Origin: Saxidomus purpurata
Lineage: Eukaryota > Mollusca > Bivalvia > Venerida > Veneridae
NCBI GenBank assembly: GCA_022818135.1
Contig: JAFMSR010000008.1
Coordinates: 32,099,600-32,163,599 of the forward strand
Length of the DNA: 64,000 nucleotides
Direction of reading: 5' to 3'
Within the stretch, counting starts at the first letter, position 1. Each line of letters starts with the position of its first letter. The notes beneath the pieces were generated by a model. The model was given only the letters and a program-made list of their open reading frames with translations. It was not told where the DNA came from and did no database searches. Of this stretch, positions 1 through 12,700 are shown one piece after another. The translations under genes were made by a program, and so were the position numbers.

Positions 1-707
1 TAGATCCCAGTGAAAAAACAGCGGAAGTTATATGGGATACTGTGGAAACTTTAGTTAGTAAAGCAACAGTGATAGAATCGGTTGATGATTCAAAGAAACT
101 ACTTCAGTCTTTCGCGAAGAAATTTGACAATAAATCAGAGTGCAAATGTACTTGTTCGTGTCACACGGAAGGTGATAGACATAGACTGACCTCTCCTAGG
201 AGATCTACTTCCGGTGTTCAAGATGGCGACGAACAAGCGCCACCAGTGCCACCTCGTATGACTTCACCTCCGTCAACGCCAGTTGGCGGTCCTCCTCCGC
301 CGCCACCGCCTCCTGGTGGCAGTGTACCACCCCCTGCTCCTCCACCTCCGGGAATGGGAGCTCCACCTGCTCCTCCCGCTCCCCCGGGAGTTGGAGCACC
401 CCCACCTCCTCCACCGGCACCTGGCGGCGGACTTTTTAACAGACAACAGAAAAGATTACCACAACAAAATACACCAAAACCAAAATCTAAAATGCGAACA
501 CTACAGTGGCAAAAAATTCCAGTAAATAAAGTTATGGGTAAAAACAATTTGTGGACCTTAACAGGACAAATGTTCAATGGATATGTACAAAAAATGGACT
601 ACGAACAAATTGAAGACTTGTTTGGTGTAAATAAAATTAAAACGAACAACCAGGACGCCACAGATGGTTCAAGTAGCATCGAAAAGAAGAAGAAAGAAAG
701 CTCAGAG
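1..707 (+). CDS. INF2: Formin exon: end of DID-like region, FH1, start of FH2
   Basis: The frame is open from base 3 and ends in phase 0 at GAG/GTAACC. Residues before about base 120 are helical (EVIWDTVETLVSK), consistent with the end of a diaphanous inhibitory domain. A short CKCTCSCH cluster follows (141-164). FH1 at 240-435 has four polyproline runs separated by Gly-rich linkers; these bind profilin-actin. FH2 opens with MRTLQWQKIP at 492, the usual N-terminal lasso motif. No acceptor is assigned because coding appears to continue to the window edge. Confidence 0.93.
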
Positions 708-3700
708 GTAACCATTATTCTCTAATTAACGTAGCAGTTAAAAGAAAGCTTAATTCTAGTCTAGCATATGCATTTTGCTTAAGAAATTTTCGTTCGTTTT
801 AAAGCTACGTGCTTCTATTGCTTATATCACTCAGAAAGTAGCAAGCACGTGTAAATGTAGGTGCACATTAGCACGCAAGACTCAGTGTCGGGCTTGGTGC
901 CTAGTTGAGAAATACTTTAAAATCAGGTCACTTCATTTCAGGAGGACTACATGTACTGGGAAGCCTCGTATCCGGTATGATACGGCAATGCAACTTTAAT
1001 AGATATAATAATAATTATTATTTATATACAGAAAGATATATTAATAACCTTATTATGCGTCACTTATATACATTTAATTAATACTACTTATAGTAACAAT
1101 ATTTGTGTTGAAAAAATGTATGTTATGTTACTTAATTCTAAAATGGCTACTTGTACGTAACATATAATTGTTTGTGCTAGTTAAAGGTATATGTATTTGG
1201 ATTCAAGACTCTTGCTGAGAAAGCATCGGTTTCCAGAAGTGACTGGTTAAATATTAGATATACCAATACTTCCTATTTTCAAAACAATGTTTCGAAGAAA
1301 GTAGTTTAACTGTTAGCCGTCATGCAAAGCGATTGACCGAGTACAAAGTTGTTCAAAACTTTAGCCAATCAGCTTGCTTGAAACCAGTTTCGCCGGCATC
1401 TTTCTGTTTTAACAAATGTTGCCTCAAAAGTTGTTCAAAACTACAGCCAATCAGAATGCTAGAAACTGAATTTACAGGCACATTAAAAGAGTCTTGAAAC
1501 AGCCGATGATTGAACCATATAGAAATGTTTATACTGCACATTATTATGTATACATGTATCGTTAAATTTGAGGCAGGGTGCACGTTTTGTACAACTAGTT
1601 CGTCATGTAATTAATATATATTTGATGTATTACAAACCATACATAAATTAATAATCTAGGGCATAAATAAATGTTTGGTTAGAACTTTGCAGGTGACACA
1701 AATTAATTTAGTATTAATGCCGCACACCTGTTATTACGAAGTAATTCTGATTGATTAACATATGCACTTAATCTGACCTTTGCTGCACAACCTATTTTTC
1801 TGGGTTCTCCTTATTTAAAAATATGGGCGGATTTGCCATAAAACTTGTAGGAACATTTTTAGGCATTATGTAAACACTTTATGTATTGTAAACTGGTGGT
1901 ACACCCCAATTTATTAATGGTTTCGGTTCTTAATTCATAACGTTTGATTAAGTTGAAAGAAATTGCTCTATACAGATGAATCTTTGTTGAGGAACGTTTT
2001 TGATAGATTTGAAATTTATGTAAGAATGTTTGCATTGATTTGCTAACTAAATATCATTAAAATGAAGAATGTAGATGAATTGTCAACTTCTATACAATAA
2101 TGATTTGACAAACATGTGTTATTGGGTGGTATAGCATGCGACAAAACAGGACTATGTTCCATGCAGCAGATTTCTTTTTGCGTCAAAGTATTTTGTCTTT
2201 TAAAGTATGTATACAATAAATGAAATATAGCATCATATAAAAGTATCAGTACAAAAAAGCCTTAATTCTTGCCAGTCATCCAAGAATTTACTACTCTATT
2301 TCATCGTACTTAGTGACGTAAAGAAGATACTCAATTATTCAAAACCTTTATTTCCTGATTATTAAAGAATAATGGATGCATAATCTGTAAATGTGCGGCT
2401 ATGTGTCAGGAAATGCAAAATGCATGGCATTAGTAAAGTTGGTCGTCATCACGGTAACATGATATTTTCTGGGGCTCTTTTAGAGACTGTATACTGTGCT
2501 GTAAAAAACTCCAATATAAAATATGTTTTATAAGACATAGACTGTTAGCAAAATTGTTAATATTAAACAAATAACGCACATATGAATAAAGCAACAGTGA
2601 TAGTGGCCTGGTCCCGGACCGCCCACACTTTTAATTGACTTAATAATGGTTTTAACGAGCATCTAGAAAACTCATCTGTCATCTAGCGTTTCTCCCCCTC
2701 ACAGCAACATTCATCGAATTAACACTGCCCACTGTTATAAAAAGTCAGATAAATGTATGTAAAAAGTTTTCAGGAAATAATATTTCATTCACATCGTTAC
2801 TGTTTAGTATTGATTAATGGGGGGCGAGTGAAAATATTCGTTCAATAATCCATTAGATAAAACACATTTGTTTTGTTTCACTGGCGTCGTAACCATTTGT
2901 CTATAACCACATATTTTGTGGCTGCATATCAGGCAAAGGCAATGTCTCGTTTTTAACACATGTCAAAATGAAACTGTCTTGCACATTACAAAACAAATTT
3001 ACACATATTGGTATATTTTTGTTCGTTTTCATGTTATTAATCATATTTGCCAGAAACAACCTTGAATAAATTGGTACATGTGTATATATTTGTACTTCAT
3101 ACCATGTCGAAACCACATTTTCCAGATACAAACGTATAAGCGTTCAGATAAAGTGCACGCTGTTTGGACTTTAAACCACATTTTCCAGATACAAACGTAT
3201 AAGTCTTCAGATAAAGTGCACGTTGTTTGGACTTTAAACCACATTTTCCAAATACAAACGTATAAGCCTTCAGATAAAGTGCACACTGTTTGGAATTCTA
3301 TATCTAATCTCATTGTAAATCACGAAACATGTCACTGTATTGTTATAGGTGAACTTGCTGGATGGCAAGAGGAGTTTGAACGTGAACATCTTCCTGAAGC
3401 AGTTCCGGATGCCCAACGAGGAGATTGTTCAGCTGCTGCAGGACGGACAAAGTGATAAATTCGGTGCTGAGAAGCTTAAAAGTCTTCAGAAGATATTGCC
3501 TACACAGGAAGAGGTATGGCTTCTGGTTCCTGGCTTTCAAAAACGTCGAGTATTTTAGCGTAAAATTAACACGTACAAGATTAACGGAACCGGAAGTTTC
3601 AATGAGTTTAACGCTGTGATTAATACAGTGGTGAAACTGGTTCCCGGTTCAGTATTCGATATTTGATGTATACCTGGCTTAAGATCAAAATAAGTTAAGC

Positions 3701-6700
3701 TGTTTTTTTTCCACCTTTTCCCCCAATAACACATACATGACACTTTCAGTATTGAAATAAATGTTACAGTGGCAAAACATAAAACGTCAACAAAAAGTAA
3801 ACGTCCTGACAATACAATGTAGCAGTGTTTACTAAGGCAAACAAGGTCTAGAAACAGGAACGCATAGAAAAAAGGTATAATTATTTAAGCAAACAAGGAA
3901 AACACGATTTCGGTGTATATTACCACTTGTATCAGGAAAGACTTAATTGCTTTACTGTTGATTTAATTGATGTAAAAATGTATTTTTGTCGATTCAGGTG
4001 GATCTGTATCGTAGTTTCGATGGTGACCGATCCAAACTCGGGACTGCAGAAAAGTTCTTCATGTGCCTTATGGGACTTCCAAAGTAAGTTTGGACGTCTG
4101 CTGCATTCATTTCTGAATATTGTAACTATTTTATGTAGAATTCACTGTAAATTGTCACATGATTGAAAAAGAGTTTGAGCAACGCGACTGTGTGATTTAA
4201 TGCATATGCAGTTAATCAGCAGACGACACTTTCATTAATGAAGCATTCAGCGATGTTTAGTTGCATGTTTGATGATGTATCAGCGTTTCTCAAATGAAAC
4301 AGTTTTTGTGAGACGTTATGGCATAAACTTACTCAAAGTGCTTCATGCAATGATAATTATTTTCTTTATTTTCAACAGCTATCGTCTGCGTGTCGACGGA
4401 CTTCTGATCAAGGAAGAGTTCAATTCTAATATTGAGTACATCAGACCATCCATTGATTCTGTCATAGAAGCAGCTAAAGGTTGGTATTGCAGAATTTGTT
4501 AAAGTTCTATCAAATGCGGTATAAAATGTTATATTCAAAAATCTATGCAAATTTTCTTAAATGAATTATCTTATAGTTAGGTAATTATCTTATCAAATGT
4601 ACAGCTTCACGTACGCGTTTAAAACATAATAGCTAAGAGTCGACTTGGGGTACTATAAATAATAAACGAGTAAATGACGTAAATTAACATCAGTATGTTT
4701 CTCGATGCCATATTAAAAGTACTAATTCAATTGATATGCTAATATTTGATTAACAGAAACTTCACGGTATTTCTAAAATAATTTCATTGGCAGATTGATT
4801 TGTATTCTAAATAGCAGAAATTGTTTGACAAGAATAAATAAATGAGCAATCTATTGTTGACAATTCAAATTTACAAACACATGTCCTTATTGAACAACAA
4901 ATAAGACAGTATTGTAACTTGTTTGATATTTTAACTAGCAGTTTTACTATTAATCTCTGATTTAGCCCAAAGTACAGCCTCTTGAATATATATTCAGTTT
5001 CAACAGTAGATATAAAGTAAAACCAGAGTTTGATTAATGTACATAACACAATTATGCCAAATGCCTAAATTCATACATTCTTCTTAATGTTGTAATAAAA
5101 TTCAGCATGAATTTGCAGTTTTTATAATAATGTAATAAGATGTAATTTAGAATAATTTAATAATGAGGGAAAATAATATTCAAGTTTACACATAAAAATG
5201 CCATTCATTTTTTTATCAAGACATAAAAGTTGCTGGTAGTGTTGCTCAGTACAAATTTTTTCACAATCTGATTCATGATTACTGGCGTAAAAATGTTATG
5301 TAATAAAAACAGTCAAAACTAGCAATTAATTTATTAGCATATCAAAATGTTAATATAACAATGAAAAATATAATGGGAAAATGCTGAGGCAAGGATCACT
5401 GGAACAAAAATCCTTATATCACGGTTGGAAAATAAAATCTAGGTGCATAGTAAAAAGCCAACAACAACAATCAACTTTATTTGTACCAGGTTACATTATG
5501 TAACTATTTGGTTTAATTCAATGTCTAAACTATATTAAACACACACAAACACAGGATAGGAGCACAACAGCGAATTACACCGCAGACGACAATCATTTTG
5601 TAATATTGTCACTAGTAATGATCCCCATTATTTTTGAGTAAAATATAACGGCGATTTGTTCACGAGGCCACGAATAATGTTTCAAATAAGGACCAAGATA
5701 ATAATGGCATAACTGAAGTTCAATGAGGGCTATAAAACAATTATGAACGCACCACAACTTTGATGCTTACAAAATCACAATTTTCATTCTCTCTAAAGAG
5801 AAGTTTCACACGACCTAACTCAACAATTACATGAAATTGCAATATTCTTTCGGTGTAATATATGCCCCTGTTTGCAGTTATTTACGTGCATTTCATACAA
5901 ATTTGCTTGTATCCAGGTGGGTCTTTTAGTTGCATGTTGAAGTGACATAATAAAAATTTAATGTCACAACTTATGTAAGTAATATTTTTACGTAGGAACG
6001 ATAAACATACACGTCAAATGAGCTATATAACACATAGAATTAGAAAAGAGATCTATTTATACACGTAGATCTCCAGTGACACGGACCTACAGATATAATG
6101 ATTTAGGTTCCATCATTTAAAGTTACTCCTTACAATTAATTATACACTCTCTGTAACCGTAGGTCGTCGGTTGACGCTGATGATATACTCCAGAGGCTAT
6201 AACACGTCTGTAGGAGTATTTGATACTTGTAATTTGCAGGAAATTAGCTACTATAATCCCTTATCAGTTACTGAGACTTCTTTATTTCATGCGAAAATAT
6301 GTCATGTTTATTTCAGATATCAAGGAAAACAAAAATCTACATGAGTTGCTGTATTTAGTCCTGCTTGCTGGAAACTTCCTCAATGCTGTAAGTGTTGGAC
6401 GCGTTATGTCGTCTGCTGCAAAATTTCGATTGCTTCCAAATGCTGAAACATTTTCAAGCGCAGTTTTGATACATACACATATATTGTAGTCAATTAATTA
6501 AGAAAGTAATTTACATGAATTTCAATTGTTTCTTGTATTTTGCTTTTAAATTATAATTATGTATATAAAAACGTCAGGGCATGACAATTTTATCACTCCG
6601 CAACAGTTTTTTTCTTGATTTACTAATGTTAACTCATTTTAACAATGGCATTGTCTAAAATGTCACCGTAATCATGACCACAAATTTGACATTCATCTTC

Positions 6701-9700
6701 AAGGCTGTACAGACAACAAAAGATACACTTTGAAAAGTAAATAATTGTTGTTTACTTGCGGATGTTTTATTTGTCTTTCTTACGAAATGTAGATTTCAGT
6801 GTCAAACCTGAAAATATGCAAAAACAACTTCGATATAAATAGGTCGAATTCGTGTTTAAAGATGAGAGAAAGCCATACAGCGTCCATATTGTGATACTTA
6901 AATGTCAAAGTAACTGACACCGACATGTTGATAAGTACATTTCATGAAAGAAATACAAATTTTCTCTGTATACACGGTCTGAAAATAACTTTTAAAAAAG
7001 TTACTTGATTAAGTTGTTAGGGATAACTGACACAAGTATGCCGTTATTCTAAGCCCGAAAAAAGACTATTTGTTCACAATAGTATTAGTAAACATGCTGA
7101 TAGAAGAGTAAACTTTCTAAACCTTTTGATGGCAGCTATTAAGTAACCTGTTGTAATAAAATGGGTTTGAATTCTCAGAGTCCATCCAGCTTTTGATCCA
7201 AGAAGTTTACGTGATATGAAATCAGTGTTTCATTGTTTATTCCCTGTTAATACCAATATTTCTCATCGTAAAATGCAACAAAAAAAAACAGAAATGTTTT
7301 AGCCTGTTTACAGAGGCTATTTATCCTGTGCTGTAATGTTAAAACGTATGTTAAAACTTCTTATTTGCAGGGGAATTATGCGGGAGACGCTGCGGGTTTC
7401 AAACTCTCGTCACTCTTAAAACTTACAGAAATCAGGGCCAACAAACCCAGGATGAATCTGATGCACTACGTTGTCATGGTAATGTCTTATTACAACACCA
7501 TTCTAATACTGTTATAATCTGTTTTCAAAGAGACTCGGTATTGCACTTCTCTTTGATGTTATGCAAATAAGATAAAATTGTTTAAAGTACCTGTAATTTG
7601 CTAAAATGAGTAAGCGTGTTTTATGTTTTTTGAAGAGCTGTTTGATCTGTTTGAATATTTTCCTGTTATGTAATTTAAGTAATTTACTTATAACGGTTCT
7701 TTGAAGAACACCTGTAAAAATGACTGGCAGAAAATATTGACTATCAGTCGCGTCGCTCTTTGTTTCTGTTGTTGTTGTTATTTCTCAACAGCTTTAGTAA
7801 AAAAACATCTTAAATCATAAATTTATATATAGCATTGCTGGTGTAATATGATGATACATATATTTAAGCCTTCTTGAAACATTATAGTGTATGCTTTTGC
7901 TAAATGTAAGTCTATGCACAATAAAAGCATACTAAACCGACTGGTCATAGGTCAAGGTAGGTCGAAATACTTAAATTACCAACAAGGTTTATTTCTTCTT
8001 TTCAGCAAGCGGAAGAGAAGAACCCAACACTTCTGGGCTTCCCCGAGGAAATGAAATTTCTGAAAGAAGCTTCCTTGTAAGTCGGTTTTATTTCACAGGG
8101 GAATAGTCGTTTTTACATAACTATAAATTCCCAAGAACCCTAACTCTTACCTTGGTCGCAGCAAGTGATTCGGTCTCTGCGACAAGATCAAGATCAGCAT
8201 GTACATATCCATGCAATCTTACAATGATCTTCACTGTTACCTATTTAAATCAGTAAATATTTCTAAGAGGGCCCCTTTCAAATACAGTTTATGGTACTGT
8301 CTAAATTAAAATACAGACAAAACATTCTAGAAAATATGAGGATTAAGGGTTAAAGTCCATTGACATTATCACACGTTTCAGTAATGTTCATGTAGGTGTT
8401 ACAGTGCATGGGAGATAATGCTTTACCATTGACGTGAATGATACCAAGTTTGCAATCCTAATACATGTCACGTGTACAACCTATCTTGCCTTTTTAGTTT
8501 CAAACCCGCTTATCTGTCGTCGTTTTCACATCTTTGTGAAATTGTTTGAATGTTTGTCTCAGTAATTTCTGTTTTATAGACTTGATGTTGATTCGAATTA
8601 ATTTAACGTGAAAGTCAAATCTTTTGCTTTTAGTTTAAAAGGAACGTATTTTTGTAAAATAAAAAAGTTCATCTGATTTAAATTAGACGCAATTTGAACT
8701 GGTATTTATGTTCAAAGAAGAAGTGATATTTGTGAGACAGGTTTATACTAAGTTAATACATGACATGGTGATATACTTATGGTTTACTGAGTGTGAAATT
8801 TGTCAATTACAGCACTGTCACAGGACACCACGTCTCGATACATTTCTAAAAGAAATGTTCACGCCTTATAAACTTGTTATGCAACGTTTGGTAATAAATA
8901 TTTAACGATGGATAAAATAATACATAGTCTCATCCTTGAGAAGTAATTTCACTGTATCATAATAAGTAGTGAAAGGTTGTAACAGACGACAGGGGGAGAT
9001 CAGCCGATCTACCCGCGCTGAACAAAAAATGTGACAATTAAGGGAATGGAATACGAGCACGAAATGTCTAGCCTATATATACACACCTAGTGTATCAGTT
9101 TTCACGCAATATCGTGCAATTTAGTAATAAGAAATATGAACATAATAAACTGATTTTGATCGTTCAATGCGAGAATAATAATAGTTTAACACGAAAATTT
9201 AAATTGGTTGGCTGGGTTTGAAAAATAAAGGTACAATTTCCATTGCAAGGTCCAGTGTGATAGAATACATTTTTGGTATGCGCGTAACACGCACCGGAAA
9301 CAATATTGCAGGTATTAGTGATTCAGACATACATTTGCCTATTACAGTGGCTTTAAATGAGCGATAGATTGAAACAAACGCTTAAGGCACGTATTGAAAC
9401 TTCTTTTTTGATGCAGTAAAGGCTGCTTCTGTATCTAGCTTGCACTCATGCAGTCATCGTGCTTTTTTTGTCAATTATCAATCAAAATACTTCGAATACA
9501 GCGGTATCTGTCAACCTCAAAGCTTAAGATGCGTGAAACTTCACAGTCACACCGATGTGAGAGTGATATCACGACTCATGCAGCTGATCAAAGAGTAACT
9601 TCGGTGACATTCTATGACCCGTGGACATATGTAATTACCTGATTGAAATCTGTAAACGAGTAAATTTGTGAAATACCTCCCTGGGATCGTTTTGAACACA

Positions 9701-12700
9701 TTAACACAGTGATATAGTGTCTATAATGTTTTATGGTTCGGTACCATTCCGAATGATAGTTGTTAGTAACTATTTGAACACTTAGGCAAAACTATATTTT
9801 GATATGAACTAAGTTAGAATACTTCTCCCTCTGTCGCCGTAAACAACATCTGTTTTCAAACATTCACCATATTTGTGTCTGTCGTCAAATTCTTTTACGT
9901 CTCGCATTTGTTTTCATGTTTTATAACCTAAATTAAGATTAACTCCCTCTGTAAGCTTTACCTTTTTACTAGTGGGTTACTTTGGGCCCCTTAATGTCAA
10001 CTTAATCAAATGAAATAACAGGCCATATGCAAATTAGAATATACGTACTTGTACGCAAACGTTACTTATACATTCTTCCGTTTTAGATTGTTAATACATT
10101 CTTGTTGACGAATTTTCTAACATTTGGATTTGTCACATCCTCATTTTATGATTATGTCTTACAGGGCCTCTGTTGACAGCCTCACAGCTGACATTAACAA
10201 TCTGGACGAGAAGACAGAGAGAATAAACAAAAACATCGGCTCCGTTGGCTCAGACTTTAAGAGACAAATGGAAGGATTTTTAAAGGTAGAAACAGTTTTT
10301 GCTTGCTTAGTATATACATGTAACTCAGAGTTAGGGTCTTTATGACATCGGCAAGTAAAATAAGACGGTCGCTCACAGGACTTATTACAAGTACAACATG
10401 TAGAACTTTATACATATAAGTAGTTGTTTCTGAAAGTTTACCAGAAAGTTTACCAGAAAAGTTTTAACAGTTTTTAGTGTTAGTAAGACATACTAAAGAA
10501 AAGCTTTTTTTCAGTATCAGTTTTGAAACACACAGTGAACACAACAAATCTAAGTTAGGGTAATCACAACGAATATAAATGAGGCAAAACACATTTACAT
10601 ATTTTCACAATTAACTAAATGAATCTTTAACGCAACATACACTGAACCTTGCAGACTGCCAAGAAGGAGATGTACAACCTGAAGGAGGACCTAAAGGACA
10701 TGGAAAGTCTCCGCCTCGAGCTAGCAGATTTCTTCTGTGAAGATGATAAGACATTCAAGCTGGAAGAATGCTTCAAAACTCTGCAGACATTCTGTGAAAG
10801 ATTCAACAAAGCCAAAATTGTAAGCAGCATTTCTAACGCATTTGGTACATTATTCCATATTTCAGTTAGTTTATAAATACATTTTTGTTGCAACTTGATT
10901 ATTTCAAAATTAATCATTATGAAACAAACTTTAATAAACTGTATCATACTTTGAAACTTGATGAAATAAACAAAGTTATATTTGTGAATAATTTTCCTGA
11001 CATGTAACTGGGAGATCCTAAAGTTTTGTATTTGCTTTCTTGAAAGAATCTTGGTTCCGTTAGTAACCTTTTCTCTTAGGTCAGTACAGACATAAAGAAT
11101 GAAGTCTTATGATTTTTCTAGAAATTATAAGACATTTTGGTTCGTTGTTTGTTCGCAAAAAGTTGATTTATATAGGTACATGCATAACTTTTTTGTTTTG
11201 TTTCTGCAGGAAAATGATCAAAGAAAGATTTACGAAGCAAAAATGGAGGCAAAAAGACGTCAAAAGGAGGCAGAAGTGCAAAAGAAAACGGAAGGTATGC
11301 ATCATTAAACACACATTATACTCCTTCCGTTTACAAAGCTGATATGATTTATTTTATGCTTATAACATAAAAGTTTCTTTAAATATATTGTTAAAACATT
11401 CTCTATGCCTTATCACTAAACATTGTCCTAAAATGTGTTTAAAACTTTTCCAGCAGAAGATCAGACGCCAGAAGATCCGGAGGGTAAAGGTTCCATTGTC
11501 GAAATGCTGCTTGCAGACGTAAGAAGTGGTTTTAAGAAGTTTGGCGAAACAAACTTCTCTGTTACTAAGATCCAAAAGATCAACTTGGATACTACTGCAG
11601 ATGGTTCGCTTTCTCCGAGAGAAGATGTTGGACCAGGTTTTGTGCGTGGAGGTACAGGCAGGCGAAGTGTTAGAGGGAAGTCTAATAAGAAACAAGATTC
11701 AGAACCTAGTGCAAATGACGCTAAAGTAAATGAAAATGTAGATGAATTAAATCAAACTGGTTCAAGACGGAGCTATGCTGTAGACACTGATGGAACTTTG
11801 TTTGACATTCTGATGCAGCCTGAAAGTGAAAACGGTAAATCTCCGGCTACTGATGGAAGTTTCGTGAGAACTCAAAGCCTGCGCCGAAGAAGTCAAAACC
11901 GGCGTCTTCAGCGTGAAGGACTTGGTAGTGTTGGTGACATGTTCGGTCGTGAAAGAGCACCGTCACCTAATATTGAGGCTCAAAAGAAAGAAGTGTTTGA
12001 CACTAAAGAAAGACCAAAATCTGATATTTTAGATGATAATTTTGATTATAGAGCAGGAGGGGGTGTCCGAAGAACAAGAAGCATGTACGATAGGACGACT
12101 TCTTCGACTGCAGACGGTACTCCGAAAAAGATGTACGATCCCAACAACAATAAAAGTGAAGATAATCTTTCTATAGACAAGAAGCAATCACCGTTTAGGT
12201 CTGATGATACGATACGTCGATCTGCACGTTGGAGAAGCGAAGTCACTGAAAAATCTCTTCCAATTATTGACGAGAAATCTCGTTTGCTAACGCCTACAAA
12301 AGAAATTGATGTTATTTCTAAGTTTGAAACAAAAACTGTTGAGGATATTCAAACAACTAAGGACGATAGTTTCGCTTTGGTCGAAAAGAAAAATAAAGAA
12401 AAACTTGCTAGGAGATTCAGTTCCAGTGCTTTAAATCAGAAAGAAATCCGTCGCGTGTTAGAGACAGCGGAGGATGTTAAGAACAAAACTGATGAACATT
12501 CAGTGACAATGTCTGTTCGTTCTAAAATTAATAAACGTTGGCATAGTGAGTTAGACAAATCTGATATCGATAAAGTGTTAAAGGCTATTGAAGACACAGG
12601 TAAACAAATCGACGAGATCGGCGATTCAGGTTCTCAAATATCCACTGAAACTGTAACTGCAGCATTTCGTGATGATTCGCCTGTTGATAAAAAGGTTGTA

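Noticed and set aside
205..577. Minus-strand Gly/Pro-rich open frames over FH1
   Set aside because: Antisense shadows of the GC-rich polyproline coding sequence.
59..2602. 17 bp TAAAGCAACAGTGATAG shared by the first formin exon and intron 1
   Set aside because: One match of this length in 64 kb of AT-rich DNA is plausible by chance and has no extension.
3078..3455. 125-codon open frame with repeated NHIFQIQTYK units
   Set aside because: It is the 63 bp tandem repeat read in a frame different from the formin exon it overlaps; no splice or homology support.
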